NCBI RefSeq assembly: GCF_004795735.1
Contig: NZ_CP039247.1
Span: 1,364,001-1,428,000 of the forward strand
Direction: 5' to 3'
Length of the DNA stretch: 64,000 nucleotides
Origin: Corynebacterium endometrii
GTDB lineage: Bacteria > Actinomycetota > Actinomycetes > Mycobacteriales > Mycobacteriaceae
The notes below the pieces were generated by a model. That model did no database searches and was not told where the DNA came from. It worked only from the letters and a program-made list of their open reading frames with translations. Shown piece by piece: positions 47,531 through 57,695 of the stretch; position 1 is the stretch's first letter; the number at the start of each line of letters is the position of its first letter. The position numbers and the translations under genes are program-made.

Positions 47531-47782
47531 ACTGCTAACCAGGCCGGGGCTGTACTTACTGTGCAATCCGCACGCCTTGTTGCGAGTAGAAACATTATCG
47601 TGCAACCCCTAAAGACTCCAAATCGCGAGGTCATCGCGGCCTTAAGCACGCCGAACTAAGTTATTGAATTCATCCCGCAAGCCTTTAACATCACGGGCCT
47701 GTTATCACCCACCGCTTTGCCGATAATGCCCTCCCGACGGGCTAGATCCCCCGCTGACACTTCGGCCTAAACGCCCGGCCGG

Positions 47783-47788
47783 TAGCAT
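47783..47788 (+). promoter_or_regulatory. -10 element of a probable leaderless transcript (ribD-like gene)
   Basis: TAGCAT, 7 bases before the ATG at 47796. No ribosome site is present, so transcription probably starts at the A of the ATG. Confidence 0.5.
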
Positions 47789-47795
47789 CGACACA

Positions 47796-48554
47796 ATGAA
47801 CTCCCCATCACACAACGAGGATCTGCAAGCCCCATCGCAGCGGCAAGAGCCCCAGATCAAGGAACTAATCGGCCCCAGCTCCCCCGCCGGCCAGCCATGG
47901 GTCCGCATGGTTGCCGTAACCACCGTCCACGGGTCAGCGACTCTGGAGGGCAACTCGGGCGCGATTGGCAACGACCTGGATTCCCAACTACTCGCGGGGC
48001 TACGGGACTGGGCTGACGCGGTGCTGGTCGGCTCGGCCACGGTCAAGGCCGAGGGGTACGGCGGCATCCCGGCAACCGCCAGCCGCCCCAGCCCCGCCCC
48101 CTTCGCCGTACTCAGCTCCTCCCTCGACCTGGATCCCACGAGCCGGTTTTTCACTCAGGCCGTGACCCCGCCGCTCATAGTCACCCCCACTTCTTCCCTG
48201 GACGATCCGGCACTGGATTCGACCCGGCGCGCCTTAGACGCCGCCGGCGCGCGGTTGGTGGACGGTGGTGACGGTTCGGTTGAAAGTGCGATTCGGGCGT
48301 TAAACGATCTGGGCTATGCCAAGGTTTCCTGTGAGGGCGGGCCGCGGGTGTATTCCGGTGCGCTCAGCTCCGGTTTGCTCAATCAGCTTTACCTCACCGT
48401 CGATCCGCATGTATCCCCGTTGGTGGAAAAGACGCTGGTTCCTCAGCGGGAGCCCGGCCAACCAAATCAGGTTCAGCGGCTTGAGTTGGAGCATTGCGCG
48501 GTGTCGGCCGATTCAACCGTGTTTCTGCGCTATGGCGTAGCGCGCACACATTAG
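47796..48554 (+). CDS. RibD C-terminal-domain reductase (pyrimidine reductase family)
   Basis: A 252-residue protein with the dihydrofolate-reductase-like fold of the RibD reductase domain only. Features are VRMVAVTTVHGSATLEG (substrate strand), the LVGSATVKAEGYG turn, and the late VSCEGGPRVYSG nucleotide-binding segment. There is no deaminase domain, so it is not the bifunctional RibD of riboflavin synthesis. The recalled M. tuberculosis counterpart Rv2671 sits at the same place before aftC and has been linked to folate metabolism. Here the reaction remains uncertain. Confidence 0.88.
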   Translation: MNSPSHNEDLQAPSQRQEPQIKELIGPSSPAGQPWVRMVAVTTVHGSATLEGNSGAIGNDLDSQLLAGLRDWADAVLVGSATVKAEGYGGIPATASRPSPAPFAVLSSSLDLDPTSRFFTQAVTPPLIVTPTSSLDDPALDSTRRALDAAGARLVDGGDGSVESAIRALNDLGYAKVSCEGGPRVYSGALSSGLLNQLYLTVDPHVSPLVEKTLVPQREPGQPNQVQRLELEHCAVSADSTVFLRYGVARTH

Positions 48555-48555
48555 G

Positions 48556-49932
48556 ATGGACGCCGTGAACATCTCCTTAGATCGTGTGTTTGTTGCCCCA
48601 CGTCCTTTGCTAGCGCGCGGCAGCGCCCGCGGTGAAGCTGACGGATTGACGCGGGATGATGCGGTTTTGCGGGTATCGCGAATCGCGCGGGGCGCCGCGT
48701 GGCCCCTAGCCGTGTTGTTGGTCATACACCGCGTAGTCATCGTTGCGTTCAATGGTAATACCACCGATGATTTCACCACGGTTTATTCCGCTGTGCGCCG
48801 CTTCATCGATGGAGTGCCCGTGTACGAGCAGGCGTATAACCATGTGGATCCGCTATACCTGTACAACCCCGGCGCAACCTTGCTGCTGGCCCCATTGGGT
48901 GCTTCGGGCAACCTTGAGCTCATGCGCGCGGCGTTCATCGTGGCCAACGCCACGGCTATTATCGGCGCCTTAGCCGTTTTGACCCGGCTGATGGGCCACC
49001 GCCTCGGCGGGGCCCTGTTCCCTGTATCCATAGCGGCCGCATTCGCTACTGAAGCCGTGACCAACACGCTGGCCTTTGCGAATATCAACGGCCTGCTACT
49101 TTTAGCTTTGAGCGTGTTTCTGTGGGCCCTTGTCCGCGGGTTGGGTGAGTCCTCCCCTTCGCAGCCGAACCGCTTAGATGCCTCCCCCGAACGCCTCCCG
49201 GGGCATAAGAACACCGGCCTGCTGTGGCTGGCCGGCATCGCCATTGGTTTGGCCATTGTAGTCAAACCTCAGTTTGCACCCCTCCTATTCCTGCCCTTGA
49301 CGCGCCTTGAGTGGCGCCCTATCGCCGCGGGCTTGGCCATCCCCCTGGCGCTCAACGCGATCGCCTGGCCCATGGTTCCCGGCGCGGCGGATTACATCAA
49401 CAAGTTAGTTCCATATCTTGGGATCACCCGCGACTATGCCAATGCATCCCTGCCAGGCATGCAGGCTTATTTTGGCTTACCGGACGCGGCCTTCTATCCC
49501 GTATGGTTGGCATGCGCCCTGTGTGTTGCGGTTGGCGTCATTGTGTTGCTGCGTTGGCGCCTCACGGATGTGACCGTGTGGGCCACTACCACTTCGAGCC
49601 TGCTTCTGGTGGGCGTGTTTCTCCTATCCTCGCTTGGCCAGCAGTACTACTCCATGTGGCTATTTCCCACGTTGTTTACCGCCGTGTTGGCCCGCAGCGT
49701 CTTCCATAGTTGGCCGGCTTGGCTTGCCGCAGCCTCATTCTTGATGCCCGTTACGTGGTATTCGTCCCACTGGCCCAACGCCGGCCGCTGGCTCAGCGTG
49801 TGTATGTGCACCTTCGGCTGGCTGCTCTTGACCGTCACCATTACTTTTACCGCCCTGGGTTGGTGGGTATCGCAACGGCACTCGCGGCCGCGTCCCGAGG
49901 TAGATACGTCAGCATCGCCGGACAATCTGTAG
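48556..49932 (+). CDS. aftC: Arabinofuranosyltransferase AftC
   Basis: GT-C membrane enzyme (GT87 style) that adds alpha-1,3-linked arabinofuranose branches to arabinogalactan and lipoarabinomannan, using decaprenyl-phosphoarabinose. The 458-residue protein has about ten transmembrane helices. The first extracytoplasmic loop contains NTTDDFTTVYSAVRRFIDG with the acidic catalytic candidates and VDPLYLYNPGATLLLAP. The identification rests on this pattern and on its place between the ribD-like gene and msrB. It begins immediately after the preceding stop. Confidence 0.9.
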   Translation: MDAVNISLDRVFVAPRPLLARGSARGEADGLTRDDAVLRVSRIARGAAWPLAVLLVIHRVVIVAFNGNTTDDFTTVYSAVRRFIDGVPVYEQAYNHVDPLYLYNPGATLLLAPLGASGNLELMRAAFIVANATAIIGALAVLTRLMGHRLGGALFPVSIAAAFATEAVTNTLAFANINGLLLLALSVFLWALVRGLGESSPSQPNRLDASPERLPGHKNTGLLWLAGIAIGLAIVVKPQFAPLLFLPLTRLEWRPIAAGLAIPLALNAIAWPMVPGAADYINKLVPYLGITRDYANASLPGMQAYFGLPDAAFYPVWLACALCVAVGVIVLLRWRLTDVTVWATTTSSLLLVGVFLLSSLGQQYYSMWLFPTLFTAVLARSVFHSWPAWLAAASFLMPVTWYSSHWPNAGRWLSVCMCTFGWLLLTVTITFTALGWWVSQRHSRPRPEVDTSASPDNL

Positions 49933-49941
49933 ACTGCGACC

Positions 49942-50385
49942 ATGGCCAATTCAGATAAATCTTCAGGAAACCAGACGGACTTTAAACTCATCGCCGATTC
50001 CCAGTGGCGTGAGCGCCTCACCGCTGAGGAATACCACGTCCTGCGCGAGGCGGGCACCGAGCGCCCGTTTGTTGGCAAGTACACCGATACGGAAACAGAG
50101 GGTGTGTACTCGTGCAAGGCCTGCGGCACCGAGCTTTTCCGGTCCACCGAAAAGTTTCATTCCCACTGCGGCTGGCCCTCTTTCTTCTCTCCGTTGGCAG
50201 GAGACAAGATTATCGAGCGCGAGGACCGCTCCTTAGGCCAGGTTCGCACCGAGGTTTTGTGCGCCAACTGCGAGTCGCACCTGGGCCACGTCTTCGCCGG
50301 CGAGGGGTATGACACTCCGACCGATCTTCGGTACTGCATCAACTCCATATGCCTAGAACTAGAGGAAAAGCCGGTAGAAGATTAA
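49942..50385 (+). CDS. msrB: Peptide-methionine (R)-S-oxide reductase MsrB
   Basis: Repairs methionine-R-sulfoxide in proteins. The 147-residue protein has zinc-binding pairs CKAC and CANC, the HSHCGWPSF motif, ESHLGHVFAGEGYDTPT, and the catalytic Cys in RYCINS. Cytoplasmic, since no signal peptide is seen. It is 9 bp after aftC and ends at a terminator shared with the convergent hemQ. Confidence 0.97.
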   Translation: MANSDKSSGNQTDFKLIADSQWRERLTAEEYHVLREAGTERPFVGKYTDTETEGVYSCKACGTELFRSTEKFHSHCGWPSFFSPLAGDKIIEREDRSLGQVRTEVLCANCESHLGHVFAGEGYDTPTDLRYCINSICLELEEKPVED

Positions 50386-50402
50386 GCCTCCAGCCATGCG
50401 CG

Positions 50403-50463
50403 CGGCCCGCTCAATCACCCGTAATACCTCACCGAAGTGGGGGCGTGGTGAATGAGCGGGCCG
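50403..50463. terminator. Bidirectional terminator between msrB and hemQ
   Basis: Outer arms CGGCCCGCTCA (50403-50413) and TGAGCGGGCCG (50453-50463), with inner TCACC/GGTGA pairing. A second 8-bp hairpin TGAGCCTG/CAGGCTCA (50478-50485 / 50498-50505) lies next to the hemQ stop. Both sit between convergent genes. Confidence 0.75.
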
Positions 50464-50507
50464 TTGAAGATCCCATTTGAGCCTGCGTTGCCGCAGCCAG
50501 GCTCACA

Positions 50508-51209
50508 TTAAGGGAGAATGGATACTAGTTCCTCGAGGTTCTTGACGCGGCGGCCGGTGTGGAACGGCACCTCCTCGCGGACGTGGAGACGAGCCTCGGT
50601 GTAGCGCATCACATACATCAGGTCGACAATGCGGTGAAGCTCTGGGGCCTCGAAGGCCAGGATCCACTCGTAGTCCCCCAAAGCGAAGGATGGGACGGTG
50701 TTTGCACGCACGTCTGGGTAATCACGCCCAGCCAATCCATGCTCCATCAGGATCCGGCGGCGCTTGGCTTCATCCATGATGTACCAGTCGTAGGAGCGCA
50801 CGAACGGGTAGACCGCAATCCAGTCCCCCGGTTCCTCGCCCATGATGAAGGACGGCAGGTGCGACTTGTTGAACTCCGCCGGGCGGTGAAGCGCGTTACC
50901 GATCCAGGTCACCTCAGAAACCTGGCCCAAGACGGTAGTCCGGCGGAAGTCAGAAAACACCTTCTGCAGGTCCGTAAACTCCTCTGCGTGCCACCAAATC
51001 ATGTAGTCAGCTCCCGCACGCATGGAGGACAGGTCATAGACGCCACGCACAGTAACCTTGCCTTCTTCGGCGATCTTGTCGAAGAACGCCTGCGCTTCGG
51101 CAATGATATCTGCCCGCTCAGTGCCTAGGGCGCCTGGGGTGACGCTAAACACTGCGTGCTGGGAATACTGCTGCATGGCGTTCAAAGCTGCGTAATCAAG
51201 CTTCGACAT
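50508..51209 (-). CDS. hemQ: Coproheme decarboxylase HemQ (chlorite dismutase-like)
   Basis: Last enzyme of the coproporphyrin-dependent haem pathway of Gram-positive bacteria: decarboxylates coproheme to haem b with hydrogen peroxide. The 233-residue protein begins [21 protein letters not shown]. It has the ferredoxin-like chlorite dismutase fold, a conserved active-site Tyr in [10 protein letters not shown], and the C-terminal [16 protein letters not shown] segment. It is monocistronic, with a divergent DUF3000 gene upstream. Confidence 0.96.
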   Translation of the reverse strand: MSKLDYAALNAMQQYSQHAVFSVTPGALGTERADIIAEAQAFFDKIAEEGKVTVRGVYDLSSMRAGADYMIWWHAEEFTDLQKVFSDFRRTTVLGQVSEVTWIGNALHRPAEFNKSHLPSFIMGEEPGDWIAVYPFVRSYDWYIMDEAKRRRILMEHGLAGRDYPDVRANTVPSFALGDYEWILAFEAPELHRIVDLMYVMRYTEARLHVREEVPFHTGRRVKNLEELVSILP

Positions 51210-51333
51210 TAGGTGTCCCTCATTTCCTTGGAATGTAGTTCTGGGAGGCTTTCCTATCCATCATAAGTTGTATACGGCCGCTGCGTAACAATCACCCCCG
51301 GCGCGCCTCCCACGCCAACCGGCCGCAAAACTA

Positions 51334-51339
51334 TAGCTT
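51334..51339 (+). promoter_or_regulatory. -10 element of a probable leaderless transcript (DUF3000)
   Basis: TAGCTT, 7 bases before GTG 51347, which lacks a properly spaced ribosome site. A TTG at 51338 falls inside this box, which argues against it as the start. Confidence 0.4.
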
Positions 51340-51346
51340 GAAGGTC

Positions 51347-52039
51347 GTGAACAATTCCGACGTCCCTTCGCAGCCGCAGGCCGTGAACCCTGCCGCTAAC
51401 CCTCCTAGCAGTTCCCTGACGAATCTCCGCTCCCGCGGCGTCCAGGGCGATACGGAGAGTTCCGACGAGCCGCAAACCCCTTCCGCGTTCACGGAAGCCG
51501 TGGAATCGATGCACTCTGCCAAGCTTCGCAAGGAAATAACACTGGGCACCATTCGCCCTCCGCAGCGCCTCGCCCCGTTCAGCCATGCGGTGGGCCTTGA
51601 AGTGGGCAGTAGCGAAGACGTAGATGAGCTTATTCCCACCGATTCTGAAGGCGACGCGTTTGGGCGCCTCATCCTGCTTCATGACCCGGGTGCGGAAGAA
51701 GCGTGGGAAGGCAAGATGCGCCTCGTGGCCTATATTCAGGCGGACATGGATTCTGACGTGGCACGCGATCCGCTTCTGCCCGACGTCGCCTGGGAATGGC
51801 TTACCGAAGGCCTCGAGGCGTGCAACGCTGGCCATACGAACCTTGGCGGCACGGTCACCTCGACCTCATCCGTCCGTTTCGGCGAGATTGGCGGCCCGCC
51901 GCGCGCCTATCAGCTTGAGATGCGCGCATCCTGGACGGCGGAGGGCCTTGACTTGGCCCCGCATGTCGAGGCTTTTGCGCAGGTGCTTTCCAATGTCGCT
52001 GGCCTACCACCTGAGGGCGTGTCCCAGCTGGGCCAGTGA
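51347..52039 (+). CDS. DUF3000 family protein
   Basis: A 230-residue protein without membrane segments. After about 40 hydrophilic residues comes a domain with IRPPQRLAPFSHAVGLEV, DSEGDAFGRLILLHDPG, AWEGKMRLVAYIQADMDSD, and VSSVRFGEIGGPPRAYQLEMRASW-type strands. The family is known only from actinobacteria, and its function is not known. It always lies beside the RNase D gene in the genomes I recall (Rv2680-Rv2681), and here they are 44 bp apart, probably co-transcribed. Confidence 0.82.
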   Translation: MNNSDVPSQPQAVNPAANPPSSSLTNLRSRGVQGDTESSDEPQTPSAFTEAVESMHSAKLRKEITLGTIRPPQRLAPFSHAVGLEVGSSEDVDELIPTDSEGDAFGRLILLHDPGAEEAWEGKMRLVAYIQADMDSDVARDPLLPDVAWEWLTEGLEACNAGHTNLGGTVTSTSSVRFGEIGGPPRAYQLEMRASWTAEGLDLAPHVEAFAQVLSNVAGLPPEGVSQLGQ

Positions 52040-52083
52040 TCCCGGCGCATTGATTTAGATAGTGAGGGAAGAAAGGCTCTTTC

Positions 52084-53373
52084 GTGGTGAGGCTTAACGC
52101 TCCGGCCCGTGGAATTCCCCCCGCGCTCTATACCCCTGATGAGTTTCAGGCGGCGGCGGACGCGCTGGCGGCCGGCACGGGCCCCATTGCCATTGATACG
52201 GAACGCGCGGGTAACTACCGCTATGATGACCGAGCCTTCCTCCTCCAGCTTCGCCGCGCCGATACGGATACTTTCCTCATCGCCCCGGAAGGCCATAGGG
52301 ATGCGGTCGCAAAAATCCTTGGTCCGGTCATCAATGGCAAGCAGTGGATCCTTCACTCCGCACGCAATGACCTTCCGTGCCTGGCCTGGCTGGGCCTGCA
52401 CCCCGGCGAGCTCTTTGATACCGAAGTAGCCTCGCGCCTGGCCGGGTTTCGGCGCCCTAGCCTGCTCAACATGATGGACCAGCTACTGGATCTGCAGATA
52501 GACAAGGCCCACTCCATGGCTAACTGGTCCGCCTATCCTTTGCCCAAATCGTGGTTGGCGTACGCCGCCCTCGACGTAGAGCACCTCATCGAGTTAGCCG
52601 AGGAGCTGGAATTCCTCCTTGAGGAAGACGGGTATTTGGAATGGGCAGAGGAGGAATTCCGCCACATCGTTGAGCTGTTCAAGGGCCCCTGCGAGCCGGA
52701 GGAGGGCAACTGGCGCTCCACCAAGGGGATGGGTTCCCTGCGCTCCTCGCAGCAGCTCGCGGTGGCCCGCGCGCTGTGGTTTGACCGCGACGAATCGGCC
52801 AAGGCCATGGATGCCTCACCCTTTGCGATCCTGCCGAACAAAACCCTCATTGAGGCGGCGCGCACCCTGCCGGATTCCTATCGCGATGTCACCCGCCTAC
52901 CCCAGTTTCCGCGCGATAGGCCCGGCGCCGCCGAACACATTCTTAAGGTCATCGACAACGCGTTGGACACGGACCCTACTACCTGGCCCGATCTGCACGG
53001 CCCGGCACCGTCAAGCCTGCCTAAGCAACTGTGGAAAAATAACTTCAGCAACAGCTGGAGCTCCTACCAAAACGTGCGGGATGAAATAGCCGGAGAGGCC
53101 GAGGAGCTGGATCTGCAGGTGGATCTGGTCATAGAGCCGCACGCGCTCACCGATGTTTTCTGGGCCTTTGTTCATTCGGCCTTGACCCACCCCGGGGTGG
53201 AAGCGAAAGATTCGGTCAACACCAGCACCCGCAAGCTTATCGACCGCGTGGAACCCCTAAGCCTGTCGTGGCTAAGCCCCACCGATATTGAGCCGGCGCT
53301 GGCCACCGCCGGCGTGCGCCCGTGGCAACGCCGGATTGTTACCCCTATCCTTCGGCGCCGCCTCTTCCCGTAG
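52084..53373 (+). CDS. rnd: Ribonuclease D
   Basis: 3'-5' exoribonuclease of the DEDD superfamily with HRDC domains, acting in RNA 3'-end trimming. The 429-residue protein has Exo I (IAIDTERAGNYRY), Exo II (HSARNDLPCL) and Exo III (YAALDVEHLIEL, the DEDDy Tyr). The HRDC region around residues 215-300 starts with LRSSQQLAVARALWFDRD. The GTG start has AAAGG upstream. It is convergent with dxs and shares a terminator with it. Confidence 0.93.
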   Translation: MVRLNAPARGIPPALYTPDEFQAAADALAAGTGPIAIDTERAGNYRYDDRAFLLQLRRADTDTFLIAPEGHRDAVAKILGPVINGKQWILHSARNDLPCLAWLGLHPGELFDTEVASRLAGFRRPSLLNMMDQLLDLQIDKAHSMANWSAYPLPKSWLAYAALDVEHLIELAEELEFLLEEDGYLEWAEEEFRHIVELFKGPCEPEEGNWRSTKGMGSLRSSQQLAVARALWFDRDESAKAMDASPFAILPNKTLIEAARTLPDSYRDVTRLPQFPRDRPGAAEHILKVIDNALDTDPTTWPDLHGPAPSSLPKQLWKNNFSNSWSSYQNVRDEIAGEAEELDLQVDLVIEPHALTDVFWAFVHSALTHPGVEAKDSVNTSTRKLIDRVEPLSLSWLSPTDIEPALATAGVRPWQRRIVTPILRRRLFP

Positions 53374-53415
53374 TCCGCCGCCCATTGGCCGCACCCTTGT
53401 AAACACGATCGAGCA

Positions 53416-53456
53416 AGCCCCGGCCAAAAAGCACGGGTCTGCTTTGGGCCGGGGCT
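53416..53456. terminator. Bidirectional terminator between RNase D and dxs
   Basis: Ten-base-pair arms AGCCCCGGCC (53416-53425) and GGCCGGGGCT (53447-53456), with inner AAAGCA/TGCTTT pairing. It lies between convergent stops. Confidence 0.8.
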
Positions 53457-53475
53457 GCGACGGTATACGAAGGCT

Positions 53476-55413
53476 TTACTCCGCGGCTTCTTCCTCACCG
53501 TGGGTATCCATACCGAAGCGCTCTTCCAAGTTGTCGAGCCAACCGATGATGGAGGCAGAGATCCCGTCGGCGTCGAGGCCTACTTCGGCGAGCAACTCGC
53601 CGCGGGAGGAATGAACCGGGAAGACACTTGGGAAGGCCAGACGCCTAAACGGCGTATCGACCTCCGAGGCCGTCAGGGCTTCATTAATCAGGGAACCAAT
53701 ACCACCACGCATCACTCCGTCCTCAACCACGACCACCAAGTCGTGGTCATCGGCCAACGCGATGATGGATTGTTTCACCGGCGCTACCCACCGCGGGTCA
53801 ATGACGGTGACGTTAACTCCCTCTTCCTCAAGTAGTTCCGTGGCGGCCAGTGCACGCGCACACATAGCGCCAATGGAGACTATGAGCACGCTCGGCGCGT
53901 TCTCTCCCGCATCGTCAGAGTAATGCAGGATATCCACCCCATCCGCCAGGGTGTCCACCGCCTCGGTGTCTTCCAGCAGGTTGCCCTTCGGGAAGCGAAC
54001 CACTGACGGACCGTTGTCAATTTCCAGCGACTCGTTGAATAGCTCGCGCAGGCGCTGCCCGTCGCGCGGCGCGGCTATATGGATCCCCGGCACGATTGAG
54101 GTCAACGCCATATCCCAGACGCCGTTGTGGCTTGGGCCGTCCGTGCCCGTCACGCCGGCGCGGTCCAAGACTATAGTCACTGGCTGATCGATCAACGCAA
54201 CATCCATGAGCAACTGATCAAACGCGCGGTTGAGGAATGTGGAGTAGATGGCCACCACGGGGTGGTAACCACCAAGCGCCAACCCAGCCGCGGAGGCCAA
54301 GGCGTGCTGCTCGGCGATGCCCACGTCAAAGAACCTCTCCGGAAAGCGCTCGGAGAAAGGAACCAACCCGGTGGGCCCGGCCATGGCTGCGGTAATAGCC
54401 ACGATGTCTTCGCGGCGTTCGCCCGCCTTGACCAGCTCCTCGGAGAAGGCGGCGGTCCAACCTGGTTGGCTTTTCGCCATGGATTTTCCGGTGACCGGAT
54501 CAATAACGCCGGTAGAGTGCATCTGGTCGTTAGGCTCATTGACCGCTGGGAGGAAGCCATGGCCCTTCTCAGTGACCACATGGACGATGATTGGGCCTTC
54601 AAAATCCCGCGCGTACGTAAACGCGCGCTCCAAAGCCTGTAAATCATGCCCAGAGACTGGACCCACGTACTTCATGCCCAATTCTGGGAACATCTCAGTT
54701 GGCAGGACGGTGGACTTTACGCCCTCCTTGAACGCGTGGAGGGCACGGAATGTGTGCTCGCCAACCCATCCCATGGACTTGAGCGTTTTCTTGCCGGTCT
54801 CCATCAGCTCGTCGTAGCCGTGCTGCGCGCGAATGCGTCCCAAGTTCTCCGCCAGGCCGCCGATGGTTGGCGAATAGGAACGGCCGTTGTCATTGACCAC
54901 AATGACCGCGTTGCGTGATTTGTCGCTGGCAATGTTGTTGAGGGCTTCCCAACACATGCCTCCGGTGAGCGCGCCGTCTCCAACCACCGCGATGGCGTGA
55001 CGGTCTTTGTCGCCGGCCAGCATGAACGCCTTAGACAGGCCGTCCACAACGGATAGAGCCGCCGAAGCATGCGATGACTCAGTCCAATCGTGTTCGGATT
55101 CGCCACGGTCCGTGTATCCGGACAGTCCACCCTTCTGGCGCAGCGTATCGAATTTGTCCACCCTGCCGGTGAGCATCTTGTGCACGTAGGACTGATGGGA
55201 GGTGTCAAAAACCACGGCGTCCCGCGGTGAATCGAAAACCTTGTGGAGGGCAATGGTTAGCTCAACCACGCCCAGGTTGGGGCCCAAGTGCCCACCAGTG
55301 GCGGCCACTTTCTCAATGAGGGTCTGGCGTACCTCATCGGCAAGTGCCTCGAGCTCCTGCCGGCTCAGGCCGTTAAGATCCTGGGGAGAGGCGATAGATT
55401 CAAGGAGTGACAT
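53476..55413 (-). CDS. dxs: 1-deoxy-D-xylulose-5-phosphate synthase
   Basis: Thiamine diphosphate enzyme that condenses pyruvate and glyceraldehyde 3-phosphate; first step of the MEP isoprenoid pathway. The 645-residue protein has the TPP site [16 protein letters not shown], the [14 protein letters not shown] segment, the transketolase-like central block with [14 protein letters not shown], and the C-terminal domain. The start ATG is clear. It lies downstream of the methyltransferase gene with 127 bp between. Confidence 0.97.
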   Translation of the reverse strand: MSLLESIASPQDLNGLSRQELEALADEVRQTLIEKVAATGGHLGPNLGVVELTIALHKVFDSPRDAVVFDTSHQSYVHKMLTGRVDKFDTLRQKGGLSGYTDRGESEHDWTESSHASAALSVVDGLSKAFMLAGDKDRHAIAVVGDGALTGGMCWEALNNIASDKSRNAVIVVNDNGRSYSPTIGGLAENLGRIRAQHGYDELMETGKKTLKSMGWVGEHTFRALHAFKEGVKSTVLPTEMFPELGMKYVGPVSGHDLQALERAFTYARDFEGPIIVHVVTEKGHGFLPAVNEPNDQMHSTGVIDPVTGKSMAKSQPGWTAAFSEELVKAGERREDIVAITAAMAGPTGLVPFSERFPERFFDVGIAEQHALASAAGLALGGYHPVVAIYSTFLNRAFDQLLMDVALIDQPVTIVLDRAGVTGTDGPSHNGVWDMALTSIVPGIHIAAPRDGQRLRELFNESLEIDNGPSVVRFPKGNLLEDTEAVDTLADGVDILHYSDDAGENAPSVLIVSIGAMCARALAATELLEEEGVNVTVIDPRWVAPVKQSIIALADDHDLVVVVEDGVMRGGIGSLINEALTASEVDTPFRRLAFPSVFPVHSSRGELLAEVGLDADGISASIIGWLDNLEERFGMDTHGEEEAAE

Positions 55414-55540
55414 ATAGGTCTCTCAGACTCCCTTACTTGAAATAAGATTCATAGAAATTCTTCCCTCTACCGTACCCGCTTGTATCCACGAAGCGAGAAA
55501 ATAGTGGGACTACCTGCAAGTTGTACCCACGCGGAGCGTG

Positions 55541-56806
55541 TCAGCTGGCTGGTACCAGGCGCGCAAGCGTTTCAAAATGGGACGTTCCGGGAAACGCGTT
55601 GACCATAACCAAATCGTTGACCTCGTAACCATGCGCGCCCCAGTAGGCCACGTCCCTAGCGAAGGTGGCGGGATCGCAGCCGATGTGCACGATTCGAGCC
55701 GGCCCAGCGGCGGCAACCGTGGAGATTACTTCCTTACCCGCGCCCGTACGCGGCGGATCCAGCACCACTGCGGTAGGCGCAATCAACTGATCTGCCACCT
55801 TTTCCACCTTGTTGGTGATGACCTCAACATCGTAGGCAGACAGACCCGGCTGTTCCGCGGCGGTCGCGGCGGGGGAATAATCCACAGAGATGACCTTTGT
55901 CGGCGCACTCTCGCCACGGTTGACGGCACGGGCGGCGTCTTCAAGGGATTCGGCCAGCGCCGGGACAAAAAGTCCTACTCCGCCGTACAGGTCCCAACCC
56001 ACTGGCGGCTGCCCCGCGCGGACGGTGCCGGCGAGCATGCGGCGAACGATCTCCGCGTACTCATCCGGTGCCGCGCCATGCGCCTGCCAAAAAGCCGTTG
56101 CCGGGAAACTGAAATCAATGTCATCCGCGGTCTCGACCACCGTGCCCGAGCCCTCGATGACCTGGGTGATGGTTTCCACGCGGCGGCCCCGGGAGGCCTT
56201 TCTGCTTTCTACTACGTGACGCTTATCCTGGGAATCGAGAACCACAATGACCTCTGAGCCCGGGGTAAACCTGCGGGCACCTTCCCCCACGATTCCATCC
56301 ACCAAGCCGTCGACCAGTTGGGTGCACACTTCGTCGGTGACGAGCTCATGGGAGCCCTTCTTGCGCAGCCCCGCACGCCCCTGTGAGTCAACGCCCAGGC
56401 GCACCCGCGTGCGCCAGTGGCGGTGCGGCAAAAGGTCTACTACGTGAATCGCCGGGATTTCCTCTAATTTTGCCACCCGGCCTAATTGGTCGCGCAGCAC
56501 GCTAGCTTTAAGCTCGGGTTCCTTTTCCGGCACGACGAAGGAAAAATCGCAGCACCCTGCGCCCGCGTCCGCAGCCGGGCAGGAGGATTCAGTGCGGTAC
56601 TCTCCGGCCTCGACGACGGAGGCTACCTCGGCGAACGCCATAGACTTTTTAACCTTGGTTAGGGTCGCGGTCACCGTATCTCCGGGCGCGGCCCCGCGGA
56701 CGAAAACGATGCGTCCGTCCTCGGCTTTGCCAATGCCTTCGCCCCCGTGGGCCATGCGGTCCACGCGAATTTGGATAGATTGGCCTTTTTCTAACTGCTT
56801 TGTCAT
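55541..56806 (-). CDS. TrmA/RlmD-type RNA (uracil-5-)-methyltransferase
   Basis: SAM-dependent methyltransferase of 421 residues. An N-terminal TRAM domain (about residues 1-60, VDRMAHGGEGIGK) is followed by Cys residues in SCPAADAGAGCCDF that resemble the iron-sulfur ligands of RlmD/RumA enzymes. The C-terminal Rossmann fold has WDLYGGVGLF, VVLDPPRTGAG and HIGCDPATFARD with the catalytic Cys. Whether the target is rRNA or tRNA is not clear. The start overlaps the DUF3159 stop by 4 bases. Confidence 0.9.
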   Translation of the reverse strand: MTKQLEKGQSIQIRVDRMAHGGEGIGKAEDGRIVFVRGAAPGDTVTATLTKVKKSMAFAEVASVVEAGEYRTESSCPAADAGAGCCDFSFVVPEKEPELKASVLRDQLGRVAKLEEIPAIHVVDLLPHRHWRTRVRLGVDSQGRAGLRKKGSHELVTDEVCTQLVDGLVDGIVGEGARRFTPGSEVIVVLDSQDKRHVVESRKASRGRRVETITQVIEGSGTVVETADDIDFSFPATAFWQAHGAAPDEYAEIVRRMLAGTVRAGQPPVGWDLYGGVGLFVPALAESLEDAARAVNRGESAPTKVISVDYSPAATAAEQPGLSAYDVEVITNKVEKVADQLIAPTAVVLDPPRTGAGKEVISTVAAAGPARIVHIGCDPATFARDVAYWGAHGYEVNDLVMVNAFPGTSHFETLARLVPAS

Positions 56807-57594
56807 TGCTTCCGTTCTTCTGGAGGATTAATCACAGCCCCGGGCTGGGCTTCTTTAACCTGCCGCGGATCCGCTGGGCTGGGAATATCGGCCGGTTGCG
56901 CGTTGGTTGCGGCCGCTTGGGCGTCCATCACCGCCGGGATTTGCCCGGCCTCCGCGGCCTCCACCGCCTTATCAGCCTTGCGCACCATCCATACTGTCAG
57001 CGCGGTAACCAGGCCGGTAAGCGGCCACCCCATGAGGATCCGAACCACGCCGAGGGTGGTTGTTGAATCGTCCGAGTTGTAGATGTTGTTCTGCACAAGG
57101 AAGCGGGCTAAGAATACCGCACACCATCCCAGGGTGGCGTACGTGTACGCGCGAAGCGCCTGCGGCACATGGCGCCAGGCCATCTCTTCGCCATTAATCC
57201 CCTTCCAGATGACACCTACCGCCGGCCACCTGAACAGTACGGATGCGAACGCCGCGGCGAAAAGCACCAACGAAGCCCAAATGCCGTAGAGGAAGTATCC
57301 CTTCGCATCGCCGGTAAACCACGCAATCGCCGCGCAGAGGGCCACCCCCAGTAGGCCGGATATTGCGGGCTGGATGGTCTCCTTGCACAGTAGGCGCCAG
57401 ACCATGATGAGCGCGGCCGCGCCGACAGCGGCTATCAGCGCTGGGGTTAGCCCCCACAGGCTATTGACGGGGATGAGAACCAGCACCGGAAGGGTGGCTG
57501 ATACAAGGCCGGTAATCCCGCCCATCTGCTCAAGCAGGGTCTGCTCTTCTAAGGGCTTACGCTCTAGCCGCTGCGGCTGGTTATCATCTGCCAC
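56803..57594 (-). CDS. DUF3159 integral membrane protein
   Basis: A 263-residue protein with five or six transmembrane segments between residues about 35 and 225. The early motif EQMGGITGLVSATLPVLVLIPVNS is typical of DUF3159. A Pro/Ala-rich cytoplasmic tail follows. The GTG at 57594 is used because GAGGAT lies 9 bases upstream; the longer frame adds a basic segment unlike the family. Coupled to the methyltransferase gene by an ATGA overlap. Function unknown. Confidence 0.85.
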   Translation of the reverse strand: MADDNQPQRLERKPLEEQTLLEQMGGITGLVSATLPVLVLIPVNSLWGLTPALIAAVGAAALIMVWRLLCKETIQPAISGLLGVALCAAIAWFTGDAKGYFLYGIWASLVLFAAAFASVLFRWPAVGVIWKGINGEEMAWRHVPQALRAYTYATLGWCAVFLARFLVQNNIYNSDDSTTTLGVVRILMGWPLTGLVTALTVWMVRKADKAVEAAEAGQIPAVMDAQAAATNAQPADIPSPADPRQVKEAQPGAVINPPEERKQ

Positions 57595-57695
57595 GTGTGT
57601 GCATATCCTCTTCTGTGAGTTATGAATAGTAACTGGCACCGGCAGCCTAGGGCTTACCCCGCGTATCAACCCGCGATCGTGCCAAGAGTATCGGT